A DNA stretch of 47,088 bases from Blastomonas sp. CACIA14H2 (GTDB lineage Bacteria > Pseudomonadota > Alphaproteobacteria > Sphingomonadales > Sphingomonadaceae): contig AYSC01000033.1 of the NCBI GenBank assembly GCA_000503195.1, positions 1-47,088 of the forward strand. The letters run 5' to 3'. The translations under genes were made by a program, and so were the position numbers. Of this stretch, positions 1 to 7,387 are shown one piece after another. Position 1 is the stretch's first letter, and every line of letters begins with the position of its first letter. The notes beneath the pieces were generated by a model. The model saw nothing but the letters and a program-made list of their open reading frames with translations, ran no database searches and was not told the DNA's origin.

Positions 1-19
1 CAAATGTCAAATCAATCCA

Positions 20-418
20 CTAGCGGAAATCCGCAAAGGCGATGACGCGGCGGAAGCCGGCGCGGCATTGCGGCTGGCCGCCGATCACCTGCGCCTCGTG
101 CCAGATATCGCCCGAATGATAGCCCCAGCGCGCGAGCCGCTCGGTAGGCCGATCGGTCATCCGGCCACCGAGCCAGCGGGCGAGCACGGGCTTGAGCGCA
201 GCGCGGGCGCGGGCCGGGGCGTGGCAATCGCGCGCGCCCTGCCAGCTTTCGACATGGCGCGCGAGGTCGGACTGGACGCGGCGCACGCGGCCCTGGGACG
301 CCGCATCCATGGGAGAAGCAAAGGCCAGCATCTGCGCGCGCGCCGTTTGGCGCGGCAGCACCAGCACGAGCGCTGCCACCGCCAGAATCAGCAGCAGGAC
401 AGGCCAGGTTCGCGCCAT
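20..418 (-). CDS. Small exported protein of unknown function
   Basis: A 132-residue protein opens with an ATG and a strongly hydrophobic stretch (about residues 5-25, ending near Ala-Arg-Ala), which reads as a signal peptide or N-terminal membrane anchor. The rest is arginine-rich and soluble, with two cysteines (around residues 64 and 117) that could form a disulfide after export. I do not recognise a family. It is transcribed leftward, like the regulator gene at 631-2058, and is separated from it by about 210 bases in which I see no gene. Third-position GC is high and uniform, which supports this frame over the overlapping ones. Its role is unknown. Confidence 0.55.
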   Translation of the reverse strand: MARTWPVLLLILAVAALVLVLPRQTARAQMLAFASPMDAASQGRVRRVQSDLARHVESWQGARDCHAPARARAALKPVLARWLGGRMTDRPTERLARWGYHSGDIWHEAQVIGGQPQCRAGFRRVIAFADFR

Positions 419-630
419 GGATTGCTCCGCAGGGGATTCGTCGCCGGTGGCCTGATCGCCGGCGCCCGGGCACGAAGGTTGGCCAGCAGCCGTTTTGGGT
501 CGACGAATTACCCCGGACGCCGTCGATCAGACCTGGGCCAGTCTAGGGGCGACCGCCCGCAATCGCGCTGTGGCAAATTGTCGCAAATGCCGGAAAATGA
601 CGGGGTAACGGGTGCGACCCGGCGCTTCGA

Positions 631-2058
631 TCAGCTCAGGTCGACCTTGGGCGTGGCGATCACCACCTTGCGCAGCAGCCGCTGCACCTCGGCATCGCCG
701 CGCCACTTTTCGGCGATGCGCTTGTTGAGCGTGGCCGAATACCAGCGTTCGCCCAGCGCCGACGCCTGTTTGAGCAAGGTCACCAGCGTCGCACGATCGC
801 CCATGCACGAGGCGTGAAAGGCCGGCGTCATGCGCGTCTTGCGCTCGCCCTCGGCAAATTCGCGCCGCGCTTCGGCGACCAGCACCAGATGCGCGCTCGC
901 GGGATCGCGCGCAATCGCCGCGTCGAGCGCCGCGGACAGTTTCTGCATCTCGGGCACGCCGCGCAGGGTCGCGAGCGCGCGATATTCGCGGGCATAGGCC
1001 TTGATGTCGCCGCGCGAGATATGCGCCCAGGCAAGGCAGTTGCGGATCGTGGCGTCGGACGGATATTGCGACTTGAGCTGTTCCAGCTCCATCACCGCGC
1101 GCCGGTCCCGTCCGGCCTGCCAGTGCGCACAGGCACGCTCGACCGCAATGGCGGGCGTGCCGGGGAGCAGCAACTGCGCCGTATCATATTCGCGCTGGGC
1201 GGCGGCATCCTGGCCGAGATCGGACAGCACATTGGCGTACCAGAAATGCGTGAGGCCATCGCGCGGATCGAGATCGAGCGCGCGGCGGAACGAATCGACC
1301 GATCGCTGCGCGTCATAGCTCCACCAGTACTGGATGAACCCGTTGGCGCGATGTGCGGCGGCCAGCTGGTTGTCGAGCGCCAGAGCCTGTTCGACCGCGG
1401 ACTTGGCCGCGCTGTACGCCCGGCTTTCGGTCGCGGCCCCATATTCGCGATAGATCAGCCACGCTTCGGCGAGGCCCGCATAGGCTGGCGCGAAATCCTT
1501 GTCGGCGGCAATGACCTTTTCGTACAGCGCGATCGCCTTGCGCAGATCCTCCGGGGTGCGCCGCGCCCACAGATCGCGCGCGGCGACATAATCGTCCGCG
1601 ACGCTCTTGTCATGCGGCAGCGCCGCCGCCCGCTCGATGGGCGAAGGGGCAGGCGCGATCATCTCGGTCAGCACGATGGTCGCGACGACGAGCGCAGCCA
1701 GCGCAATGACGACGCCTGCGCTCACGAGCAGCCGCTTGCCGCGCCGGGGCGGCAAGGCTGCAGCGACGGGTGAAGATGCATTCATCGGAGATGGAGGGTG
1801 CGCTGCAGCCGTTCCTGCCGCTGGTTTTGGCTGGGACAGGCCTCCTTCCTCGAGATCGCGCTGTTCTGCCCGTCCCGCCCAGGCGGCCAATTCATGCTCA
1901 TAGGCGAACACCGACCCCTGCTTGCCGCCGGGGAGACGGTGAACGGGAAGCTCCCGTTCGCGTGCCCAGCGCATCACGGTCGTACGGTCTCGGCGGAAAT
2001 ACCCCGCGATCGCCTTCCAGCCGTCCAGCCTGCGATCAGAGTCTGCCGGCTGGTTCAA
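631..2058 (-). CDS. Membrane-anchored wHTH/TPR transcriptional regulator
   Basis: A 475-residue protein with three parts. Residues 11-60 resemble a MerR/excisionase-like winged helix (GWKAIAGYF, then TTVMRWARE, then a conserved Pro-Val-His). A proline/alanine-rich linker leads to one transmembrane segment at about 109-132. The remainder is alpha-helical with tetratricopeptide-like pairs, for example the stretches around APAYAGLAEAW and GLTHFWYANVL. This is the layout of CadC-like one-component regulators, with DNA binding in the cytoplasm and a sensing or scaffold domain outside. The start is a TTG at 2058, because no ATG or GTG lies before the HTH. The inducer and targets are not visible. 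The 268 bases upstream (2059-2326) hold no gene that I can support. Confidence 0.7.
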   Translation of the reverse strand: MNQPADSDRRLDGWKAIAGYFRRDRTTVMRWARERELPVHRLPGGKQGSVFAYEHELAAWAGRAEQRDLEEGGLSQPKPAAGTAAAHPPSPMNASSPVAAALPPRRGKRLLVSAGVVIALAALVVATIVLTEMIAPAPSPIERAAALPHDKSVADDYVAARDLWARRTPEDLRKAIALYEKVIAADKDFAPAYAGLAEAWLIYREYGAATESRAYSAAKSAVEQALALDNQLAAAHRANGFIQYWWSYDAQRSVDSFRRALDLDPRDGLTHFWYANVLSDLGQDAAAQREYDTAQLLLPGTPAIAVERACAHWQAGRDRRAVMELEQLKSQYPSDATIRNCLAWAHISRGDIKAYAREYRALATLRGVPEMQKLSAALDAAIARDPASAHLVLVAEARREFAEGERKTRMTPAFHASCMGDRATLVTLLKQASALGERWYSATLNKRIAEKWRGDAEVQRLLRKVVIATPKVDLS

Positions 2059-2326
2059 GGAATGTACCTGTCAATTGCAATGACACCCGAATGACAGCGC
2101 GGCCAAAACCCCATGCAATCCGCGCCCTATCCGCTGCCTATCGGCAGGTGGCGTCAGCTGTCCAGACATTATGTTATAAATCAGGCATATCGCACCGTGA
2201 ATTTGTATCGCGTAGGCTGCGGAAAGCTATCGCAATCGATGCACGGGCTATGTGCGAACGCGCTCAGTATATCCGGAAACTCCCGCAAGGCTGGGGCCGG
2301 CCGGGTCGGCATGTCCCGCCCGCGTG

Positions 2327-3178
2327 CTAGTCGTCGTCATCATCGTCATCATCGTCATCATCGTCATCGTCATCGTCGTCGCCCTTGCCATTGCCCTTAT
2401 CCTTACCCTTGACGCCCTTCGGGCAATTCCAATGATAGTGATCCTTGTGGACGCGCTTGGTGCACTTGTTCTCGTCGCCCGGCTTGGGTTCAGGGCTTTG
2501 CGGCAGCATGTCGTCAAACTTGTCGCAGGTTGAGGTGCGGGTATCGCTGGTATCGGAGAGCGGCTTCTGGCCGATCTGGCGTTGATCGCGGACGATATAG
2601 GCGGCTTCGTTATGCAGCGTCCTCGCGTCCATGAACATCTCGCCGAACAACGGGTCATATTCGTAGAAGGTCTCGACAAACATCACGGCGGTGCCGGGCA
2701 GCGCGGCGATCCGCTTGGCGGCCGATCCCATTCCCATGAACCCCTTGTCGTTCTTGCCGATGTCCTCCTCGCCATAGATCGAATCCTCGCCCAGCTGACC
2801 CTTGCATCGCTGCCACATGATCGTCTGTCCGCCTTCTCCGTTCATTTCGAGGCTGGAGACGACCGTTCGGCCCTGGCCGTAGAGATTGAACCTGCCTGCC
2901 TGAAGATCGGCAGCCTGGAAGATGTCGTTGATCTGCGTTTCGAGGACCTGCTTGGAACCGAGCTGGGAGTTCATCGTGCCGATCCGAGACGCGTTGTCGG
3001 CAAGGGTGAGGGTGATGTGGCTGACCTTCAGCTGCGTGACGGCCAGATTGGCAACCTCGACCCCGTAAAAGCCGAGCCCGATGAAAATCGGCAGGCTGAA
3101 GGCAAACTCGATTAACGCCAGACCAGCCTTGTTGCGAAGGACGTGAACTCGACGGAACAAGGCTAGGGCGCGCGGCAT
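2327..3178 (-). CDS. TadE-like pseudopilin with poly-Asp tail (host copy, TadE1)
   Basis: A 283-residue TadE/TadG-type protein. The signature GLALIEFAFSLPIF followed by a hydrophobic segment (about residues 18-45) is the class III signal/anchor of Flp (Tad) pilus minor pseudopilins, with the bulk outside the cytoplasmic membrane. Conserved blocks GGQTIMWQRCKG and several cysteines follow. The C-terminus is odd: after a Lys/Gly-rich stretch the protein ends in 17 consecutive aspartates. No other tad genes are nearby, so it is a stand-alone member. I chose ATG 3178 (GAGG 9 bases upstream) over a TTG at 3196. A clear paralogue lies inside the prophage at 27542-28450. It ends about 0.26 kb from attL. 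Confidence 0.75.
   Translation of the reverse strand: MPRALALFRRVHVLRNKAGLALIEFAFSLPIFIGLGFYGVEVANLAVTQLKVSHITLTLADNASRIGTMNSQLGSKQVLETQINDIFQAADLQAGRFNLYGQGRTVVSSLEMNGEGGQTIMWQRCKGQLGEDSIYGEEDIGKNDKGFMGMGSAAKRIAALPGTAVMFVETFYEYDPLFGEMFMDARTLHNEAAYIVRDQRQIGQKPLSDTSDTRTSTCDKFDDMLPQSPEPKPGDENKCTKRVHKDHYHWNCPKGVKGKDKGNGKGDDDDDDDDDDDDDDDDD
2330..2380 (-). repeat. Trinucleotide repeat encoding 17 aspartates
   Basis: Seventeen tandem GAC/GAT codons (on the minus strand) directly precede the stop codon of TadE1. The mix of GAC and GAT makes the tract imperfect, which lowers but does not remove the chance of replication slippage. A poly-acidic tail could bind calcium or basic surfaces; that is inference. 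Confidence 0.9.
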
Positions 3179-3435
3179 CGACGGCCACCTCTTCAAAAAA
3201 TAATTTAATTTCAGCTAGATAAATTGGATCGGCCGGTAAAGATTGGGTTAACCCTGATGCTCGGCTCGTCGCAAAGTGAAATTGGCTGCGCCTGCGCATC
3301 GATCCGGCGACCAGGCTTTCGGTATGGAATGCTATGGCTTTCCGCGCATTGCGGGCGTGCGGGGGAATGGCGCCATCGCAGGCCGTAACCCATGCCCCGG
3401 TCGGCTGCGGGCGATGCTGATTTCGTCGTATCGGA

Positions 3436-3449
3436 TGGTAGCGGAGGAG
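3436..3449 (+). other. attL core (14-bp direct repeat)
   Basis: TGGTAGCGGAGGAG matches 40293-40306 exactly and in the same orientation. The following 8 bases match at 5 positions. A chance 14-mer match in this interval is very unlikely. Support also comes from the recombinase reading frame: joined across the two cores it stays open to a TAA at 3489-3491. The wider interval 3179-3553 otherwise holds only AT-rich sequence upstream of TadE1 and no gene that I can support. Confidence 0.8.
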
Positions 3450-3553
3450 CGAATTGGTCGTAAACGTAGTCTGCGGCGCGTTCGGCTCTAAAGCCCGGTG
3501 GCATCGGGCTTTCACGATTGACGGTGTGAGAACAAGGTGAGAACACTGCGGCC

Positions 3554-3739
3554 ATGCCCCGCCGTAGATTCGCCATCGTCACCTATGATCCTGATCGCAT
3601 TGAGCAACTGAGCTACCAGGCCGAAGGGTCTTCGGTTGCCTGGATCATCATCCGAGCGCTGCAGGGATACGACTATCCCAAGGAGCGCGGCATCATCAAC
3701 ATCACGCTGATGGACCAGCTGCCCAAGCGCAAGCGCTAG
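3554..3739 (+). CDS. Small basic protein next to attL, unknown
   Basis: A 61-residue ORF with a basic start (MPRRRF) and end (LPKRKR) around a hydrophobic/aromatic core. Nothing in it identifies a family. In the excised circular phage it would lie about 60 bases downstream of the recombinase stop codon and on the same strand. Small basic proteins in that position are sometimes recombination directionality factors or excisionases, but this is only a positional argument. The ribosome binding site is weak (AAGGTGAG more than 10 bases upstream). An overlapping minus-strand ORF of similar length looks less protein-like. Confidence 0.45.
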   Translation: MPRRRFAIVTYDPDRIEQLSYQAEGSSVAWIIIRALQGYDYPKERGIINITLMDQLPKRKR

Positions 3740-3886
3740 CTCGGCCGACCTGGCGAGCGTCCCCACCTGCATAGAACTGCATAACGATCTCCGCGATCGA
3801 TGATCCCGGCGCGCCGCTGGCACGCTGGCGAAAATTTCGCAGTTTCCCGTCACGCTGCCGAGGTTGCCGCCTATGCGTGGGAAACA

Positions 3887-4126
3887 CCCTACATTCCCTA
3901 CATCCAAGGATTTCTTGGGTTTGCGACCCTATATTTTCCCTACATCTTCCCTACCAGATAGGATTGATAGAACCCTATATATTGAATGAAAAAAACATAT
4001 ATTAATCAATGACATAGGATTTTCGGGTCTAAAATGTAGGACGATGTAGGGTTCGCAACCCTATATTTTTCTCGCATAAAATCAGTGCTTTAGGTCCTGT
4101 TTTCGATCGATGTAGGGAATGTAGGG
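3887..4126. other. AT-rich iteron region, putative phage replication origin
   Basis: About ten copies of CCCTA(C/T)A or its complement TGTAGGG lie in 240 bases. The outer pairs form a perfect 18-bp inverted repeat: CCCTACATTCCCTACATC at 3887-3904 and its complement at 4109-4126. Inner copies sit near 3927, 3938, 3949, 3973, 4035, 4045 and 4059. Between about 3955 and 4030 the sequence is strikingly AT-rich for this GC-rich genome. Iterons flanking an AT-rich unwinding region are typical of origins bound by a replication protein. The phage has its own primase-helicase (33156-35825). The whole non-coding stretch 3740-4305 holds no gene that I can support. It could instead be a regulatory array. 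Confidence 0.5.
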
Positions 4127-4305
4127 TTTTTCCCAGGTGGGTACCCCTCCCAAGGATTTCCGGCCACCGCCCGATCTGCACAAAAACCCGACCAAGAAGC
4201 CGAAAGTGGAGCGTGGGGGCGAGCGCGGCGCGCGGGGTATGGACTCAGAGCCTGAAATAAGGAACAGGATGGCTCGGGCCAAATTTGCAGTGATGTGGTA
4301 GAGCA

Positions 4306-5274
4306 ATGCTTGAAAGTGGTCAGACCAAGAGAACCGCACATTTAGCGATTTGGGCCGGCACTGGATGGCTAACGTTGTGCCTGCTCGTAGGAGCAGTCTT
4401 TTACTCAGAAGGGGCAAAAACTGAACACTATCTCAATCAGCCTTATGAATACGCCGCCTCCGCTAAGGAAAAATCCAGAACCGCCTGTGTTAGTGTTGAT
4501 CCGATTGCTGTTTTTGATTGTGTTTTTAATGAGGTAGAACGCTCGCGTGAAAATGCCCGCGCCGAGGAAGACATAGATGCGCAGCAGGATATGGCGCTAT
4601 GGACTATGTTGATGTTTTTCGCGACGATTCCATCGATTGGCATAACCGCAATTGGTGTGTGGTATGTGCGCCAAACATTGGATGCAACTCTTGTAGCAGT
4701 TGGTAGCACAGTACAGGCGACTGAAGCCATAATTCGTCAAAACGATCTCGCCGAGCAAGCTCAGCGGCCTTGGCTTACCATACAGCCAAAAACATGGGGG
4801 CCATTTGTTGTTGACGATGAACGGCTTACCGGAATTGTAAACTTTGAAATCAAGAATGTCGGTCAAAGTCCAGCTTGCTATGTGCAGGTGTTGGAGAATG
4901 TTCTCCCGACAATACCAGAGTCGCAAACTGCAAGGGCATTTTATAACGAGCGGTGCGCGTTGGCGGAGGAGAAAAAGTGGGGCGAAATCATTCCGCCCAA
5001 CGGGACAACCTACATTAAAGCCCGCGTAAATGTCAGTTGGGATGAAACCAACCAGCTCACCATAGGCGATGGTCAGCGGGTGATCGCGCCGGCCATCTGT
5101 GTTGCCGCATCATATTTTTCTGTTGGCGGTCAGACCTGTCTTCAAACCGGGATGTGCTTCATCATCGGAAGAGTGGCTGACGGCAGCTTTCGCGTCATTT
5201 TTCATGAGCCCCGGCTGTACAGCTTCGATGATACTGACATTGTAGTGCATCCGGGCGCATGCGTCATCACATGA
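4306..5274 (+). CDS. Two-TM membrane protein, prophage moron
   Basis: A 322-residue protein with transmembrane segments at about 12-34 and 97-120. A short loop with two cysteines (around 61 and 72) lies between them. A larger C-terminal domain follows (about 150-322, beta-rich by eye, with several cysteines). By the positive-inside rule the N- and C-termini are probably cytoplasmic. I do not recognise the family. The gene is clearly AT-richer than its neighbours and has a weak ribosome binding site. It sits between the iteron region and the convergent methylase gene, outside the conserved P2 block. That is the usual profile of a late-acquired cargo gene; superinfection exclusion or host defence would fit, but nothing here proves it. 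Confidence 0.6.
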   Translation: MLESGQTKRTAHLAIWAGTGWLTLCLLVGAVFYSEGAKTEHYLNQPYEYAASAKEKSRTACVSVDPIAVFDCVFNEVERSRENARAEEDIDAQQDMALWTMLMFFATIPSIGITAIGVWYVRQTLDATLVAVGSTVQATEAIIRQNDLAEQAQRPWLTIQPKTWGPFVVDDERLTGIVNFEIKNVGQSPACYVQVLENVLPTIPESQTARAFYNERCALAEEKKWGEIIPPNGTTYIKARVNVSWDETNQLTIGDGQRVIAPAICVAASYFSVGGQTCLQTGMCFIIGRVADGSFRVIFHEPRLYSFDDTDIVVHPGACVIT

Positions 5275-5296
5275 GGCAGAATTTAGCGAACGAACG

Positions 5297-5325
5297 GGGC
5301 CGGGACACCTTATGAGGCCCGGCCC
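5297..5325. terminator. Bidirectional hairpin between convergent genes
   Basis: GGGCCGGG (5297-5304) pairs perfectly with CCCGGCCC (5318-5325) around a 13-base loop. It lies in the 79-base gap between the moron ending at 5274 and the methylase ending at 5354, where transcription converges. There is no T-run, so this is a candidate only. Confidence 0.45.
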
Positions 5326-5353
5326 AGTGACAGCCATCTAACATCCCTTTGGG

Positions 5354-6160
5354 CTAGGACTTCGGCGTGATGATCAGCTCGCCGAACTTGGCCTGCTTGT
5401 TGCCGCCGCCGATGCTGTAACCCACCTGCACCGGCTCGAGGTGGAAGCGCGCAAAGGTCGCGCGGATCTCCGGGTGGTCGTTGATCGATAGGATGAACCG
5501 GCCTTTCAGCCCCGCCAACAGCTCGGCCATCTGCGCGAACTCGGCCCGATCGAACATTCCGTCGCCATAGTCGGCTTCGCAGCGATAATAGGGCGGGTCG
5601 ATATAGAACAGCGTGCCAGGCCGATCATATCTGCGCATGAAGTCGGCCCAGCGCATCCGCTCGATCACGACTGCCGACAGGCGCTCATGCACCGCCTCGA
5701 GCAGCGGCTGCAGCTTGGTCACATCGAAATGGCCCCCTCGGCCAAGTGAGACGCCAAAGTTCTGTCCCACCACCTTGCCTCCGAAGCTAGTGCGCTGGAG
5801 GTACAGAAACCGCGCCGCGCGCTGCATGTCGGTGAGTGTCTCGGGCTTCTCCAGCGACAGCCGCTCGAACTCGGCCCGCGACGTGATCTGGAATCGCATC
5901 ATCTCGAGGAACGCCAGGTAATGCACCTGCAGCACTCGAAAGAAATTGTGCACCTCGCGCGACCAGTCGTTGATGGCTTCACATGGCGGGCGATGCGCCC
6001 GCCTGAAAAACACGCCGCCCATTCCCACGAAAGGCTCGGCATAGGTCTGGTGGTCGACCTGGTCGATCATGGCGCACAGGCGTTTTGCGAGCTTGCGCTT
6101 GCCGCCGATATAGGGGGCAACCGGTGACACCGGCTGCACGGAAGAGAGACTCGACTCCAT
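5354..6160 (-). CDS. D12-class (Dam-type) adenine-N6 DNA methyltransferase
   Basis: A 268-residue protein with the Dam/D12 order of motifs. The SAM-binding motif is PYIGGKRKLAKRL near the N-terminus, followed by an FVGMGGVFF-like stretch and the catalytic DPPYY in the middle. It should transfer a methyl group to adenine N6; the target site cannot be read from the sequence. The start is ATG 6160; upstream in-frame codons continue into sequence that does not look like protein. It lies downstream of portal and terminase on the same strand, 160 bases after the portal stop, and may share their late transcript. In phages such enzymes often protect the genome from restriction or mark replicated DNA. 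A second, unrelated methylase is at 37910-38614. Confidence 0.85.
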   Translation of the reverse strand: MESSLSSVQPVSPVAPYIGGKRKLAKRLCAMIDQVDHQTYAEPFVGMGGVFFRRAHRPPCEAINDWSREVHNFFRVLQVHYLAFLEMMRFQITSRAEFERLSLEKPETLTDMQRAARFLYLQRTSFGGKVVGQNFGVSLGRGGHFDVTKLQPLLEAVHERLSAVVIERMRWADFMRRYDRPGTLFYIDPPYYRCEADYGDGMFDRAEFAQMAELLAGLKGRFILSINDHPEIRATFARFHLEPVQVGYSIGGGNKQAKFGELIITPKS

Positions 6161-6320
6161 CGCGTTTGTTCCATATTCGTTCCCGTGCCGAGTCGGCAGG
6201 CGGGATGATCCGGTCCCCTGTTCCATGGGCAGGATCGGTTGGATTGTGGCGGGTCTGGTCCGTCGGTTCGAGGCGTTGGCGCGCCTCTGCCCCCGCCGCT
6301 TTCGCGGCAGGGTTAGCAGG

Positions 6321-7370
6321 TCATCCTGGCCGCGCGCCCTGCGCCGGCGCGGGACGCGGCGCGAAGACCAGCGCCTCGACGCCCAGCCATTCGTTGAGCT
6401 GCCGCATGCGCTGCTGGATCGGCTCGATCTCGTTCTCGAAGAACGTGTCGCTGGCCTTGGCCACGTCGCCAAAGCCCCCATTGTTTTGGGGGATGATCCC
6501 GATGAGCTGCGGCGGCACGCGGTGCGCCGCGAGCAGGTCATCGCGCGTCACGTTCTTGATGTTCATGAACTCATCCTTCGCCGCCACATCGGCGATCGGG
6601 ATCACCTGGATTCCGTCCTTCTTCCCGTTGGGGATGTGCAGGAACATGTTCTTGAAATTGCCGATGCCCTTGGCCGATCCCAGGCGCTCCTCGATCGCTT
6701 CTGCAGTCTCCGGGTCGGCCAGCGCGTCGGAGAGGTACAGGATGAACCCGGCGTGCGCCCCGTTGAGGTAATAGCGGCGGCGGAAAAGCGTGGCATTCTC
6801 GTTGAGCAGCCCCGCCTGCAGCGCGGACAGCCATTCGGGCACCCCATAGACCTCCTGCAGCACGTCAGGCTGCAGCAGGTGAAAGACGCTGTTCGGTCGG
6901 AATTCGTGATCGTGGGCGAGCGACCCTTTGATGAAGAACATCGTGCCCGGCTCGCTGCCGACGCGCGTGAAGATCGCCGGGCTGTGGCGCAGCGTCATCA
7001 CCCGCCCGCCCAGATTGTCGATGCGCTCCAGATAGGCATTGCCCATCTGCAGGAAGTCGATCGCCCAGCGCTCGAAATTGGCGCGATCCAGCCAGCGGGT
7101 CGGCGTGAAATACTTGAGCAGCAGGTTGACCTTGAGCGCGATCGCGCTGCGGTGGTGCGGCGACATGTTGAACGACTTGGCCAGCTTGGTCATCGGCATC
7201 GGCGGTTCGTACCAGCGCCCGTTCTTCCACATCTCGAAGTAAGACCAGAGCTCGCGGCCATCCATCACGCTTTCCGGATCCCCGAAGGTGAAGACGCGTC
7301 CGCCGCCGCCGCTGCCAGGCGCGTGCACCTGGGCGGGCGCGGCGGGGATGATGTCAGTGCTCTCGCTCAT
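6321..7370 (-). CDS. Q: Portal protein (P2 gpQ-like)
   Basis: A 349-residue portal of the PBSX/P2 gpQ family. Recognisable blocks are the N-terminal region through FTFGDPESVMDGRELWSYFE, the DFLQMGNAYLER segment and the C-terminal PPQLIGIIPQNNGGFGD motif. Twelve copies would form the ring at one capsid vertex through which DNA enters. I start it at ATG 7370, which has GAGGA 6 bases upstream, rather than at a TTG at 7391 inside the terminase end. It lies 17 bases after the terminase stop on the same strand, as in P2, where P and Q run against the other head genes. A GAAA-capped hairpin (6295-6308) follows its stop. Confidence 0.92.
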   Translation of the reverse strand: MSESTDIIPAAPAQVHAPGSGGGGRVFTFGDPESVMDGRELWSYFEMWKNGRWYEPPMPMTKLAKSFNMSPHHRSAIALKVNLLLKYFTPTRWLDRANFERWAIDFLQMGNAYLERIDNLGGRVMTLRHSPAIFTRVGSEPGTMFFIKGSLAHDHEFRPNSVFHLLQPDVLQEVYGVPEWLSALQAGLLNENATLFRRRYYLNGAHAGFILYLSDALADPETAEAIEERLGSAKGIGNFKNMFLHIPNGKKDGIQVIPIADVAAKDEFMNIKNVTRDDLLAAHRVPPQLIGIIPQNNGGFGDVAKASDTFFENEIEPIQQRMRQLNEWLGVEALVFAPRPAPAQGARPG

Positions 7371-7387
7371 GGCCTGTCCTCTTGTGA

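Noticed and set aside
3245-3254. GGGTTAACCC shared with 41866-41875 as a common operator
   Set aside because: Two copies of one 10-bp palindrome in 47 kb are only weak evidence, and the genes downstream have no clear functional link.
3887-4126. CRISPR-like array
   Set aside because: The repeats are only 7-9 bases, in both orientations and unevenly spaced, with no spacers and no cas genes. Iterons are a better description.
4082-4417. A minus-strand ORF ending in PYIPYI
   Set aside because: The protein-like end is only the translation of the TGTAGGG repeats. The rest overlaps the start of the membrane-protein gene.
6161-6541. N-terminal extension of the Dam-type gene
   Set aside because: The open frame continues upstream into serine/arginine-rich shadow sequence over the portal gene. 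The motif-bearing protein starts at 6160.
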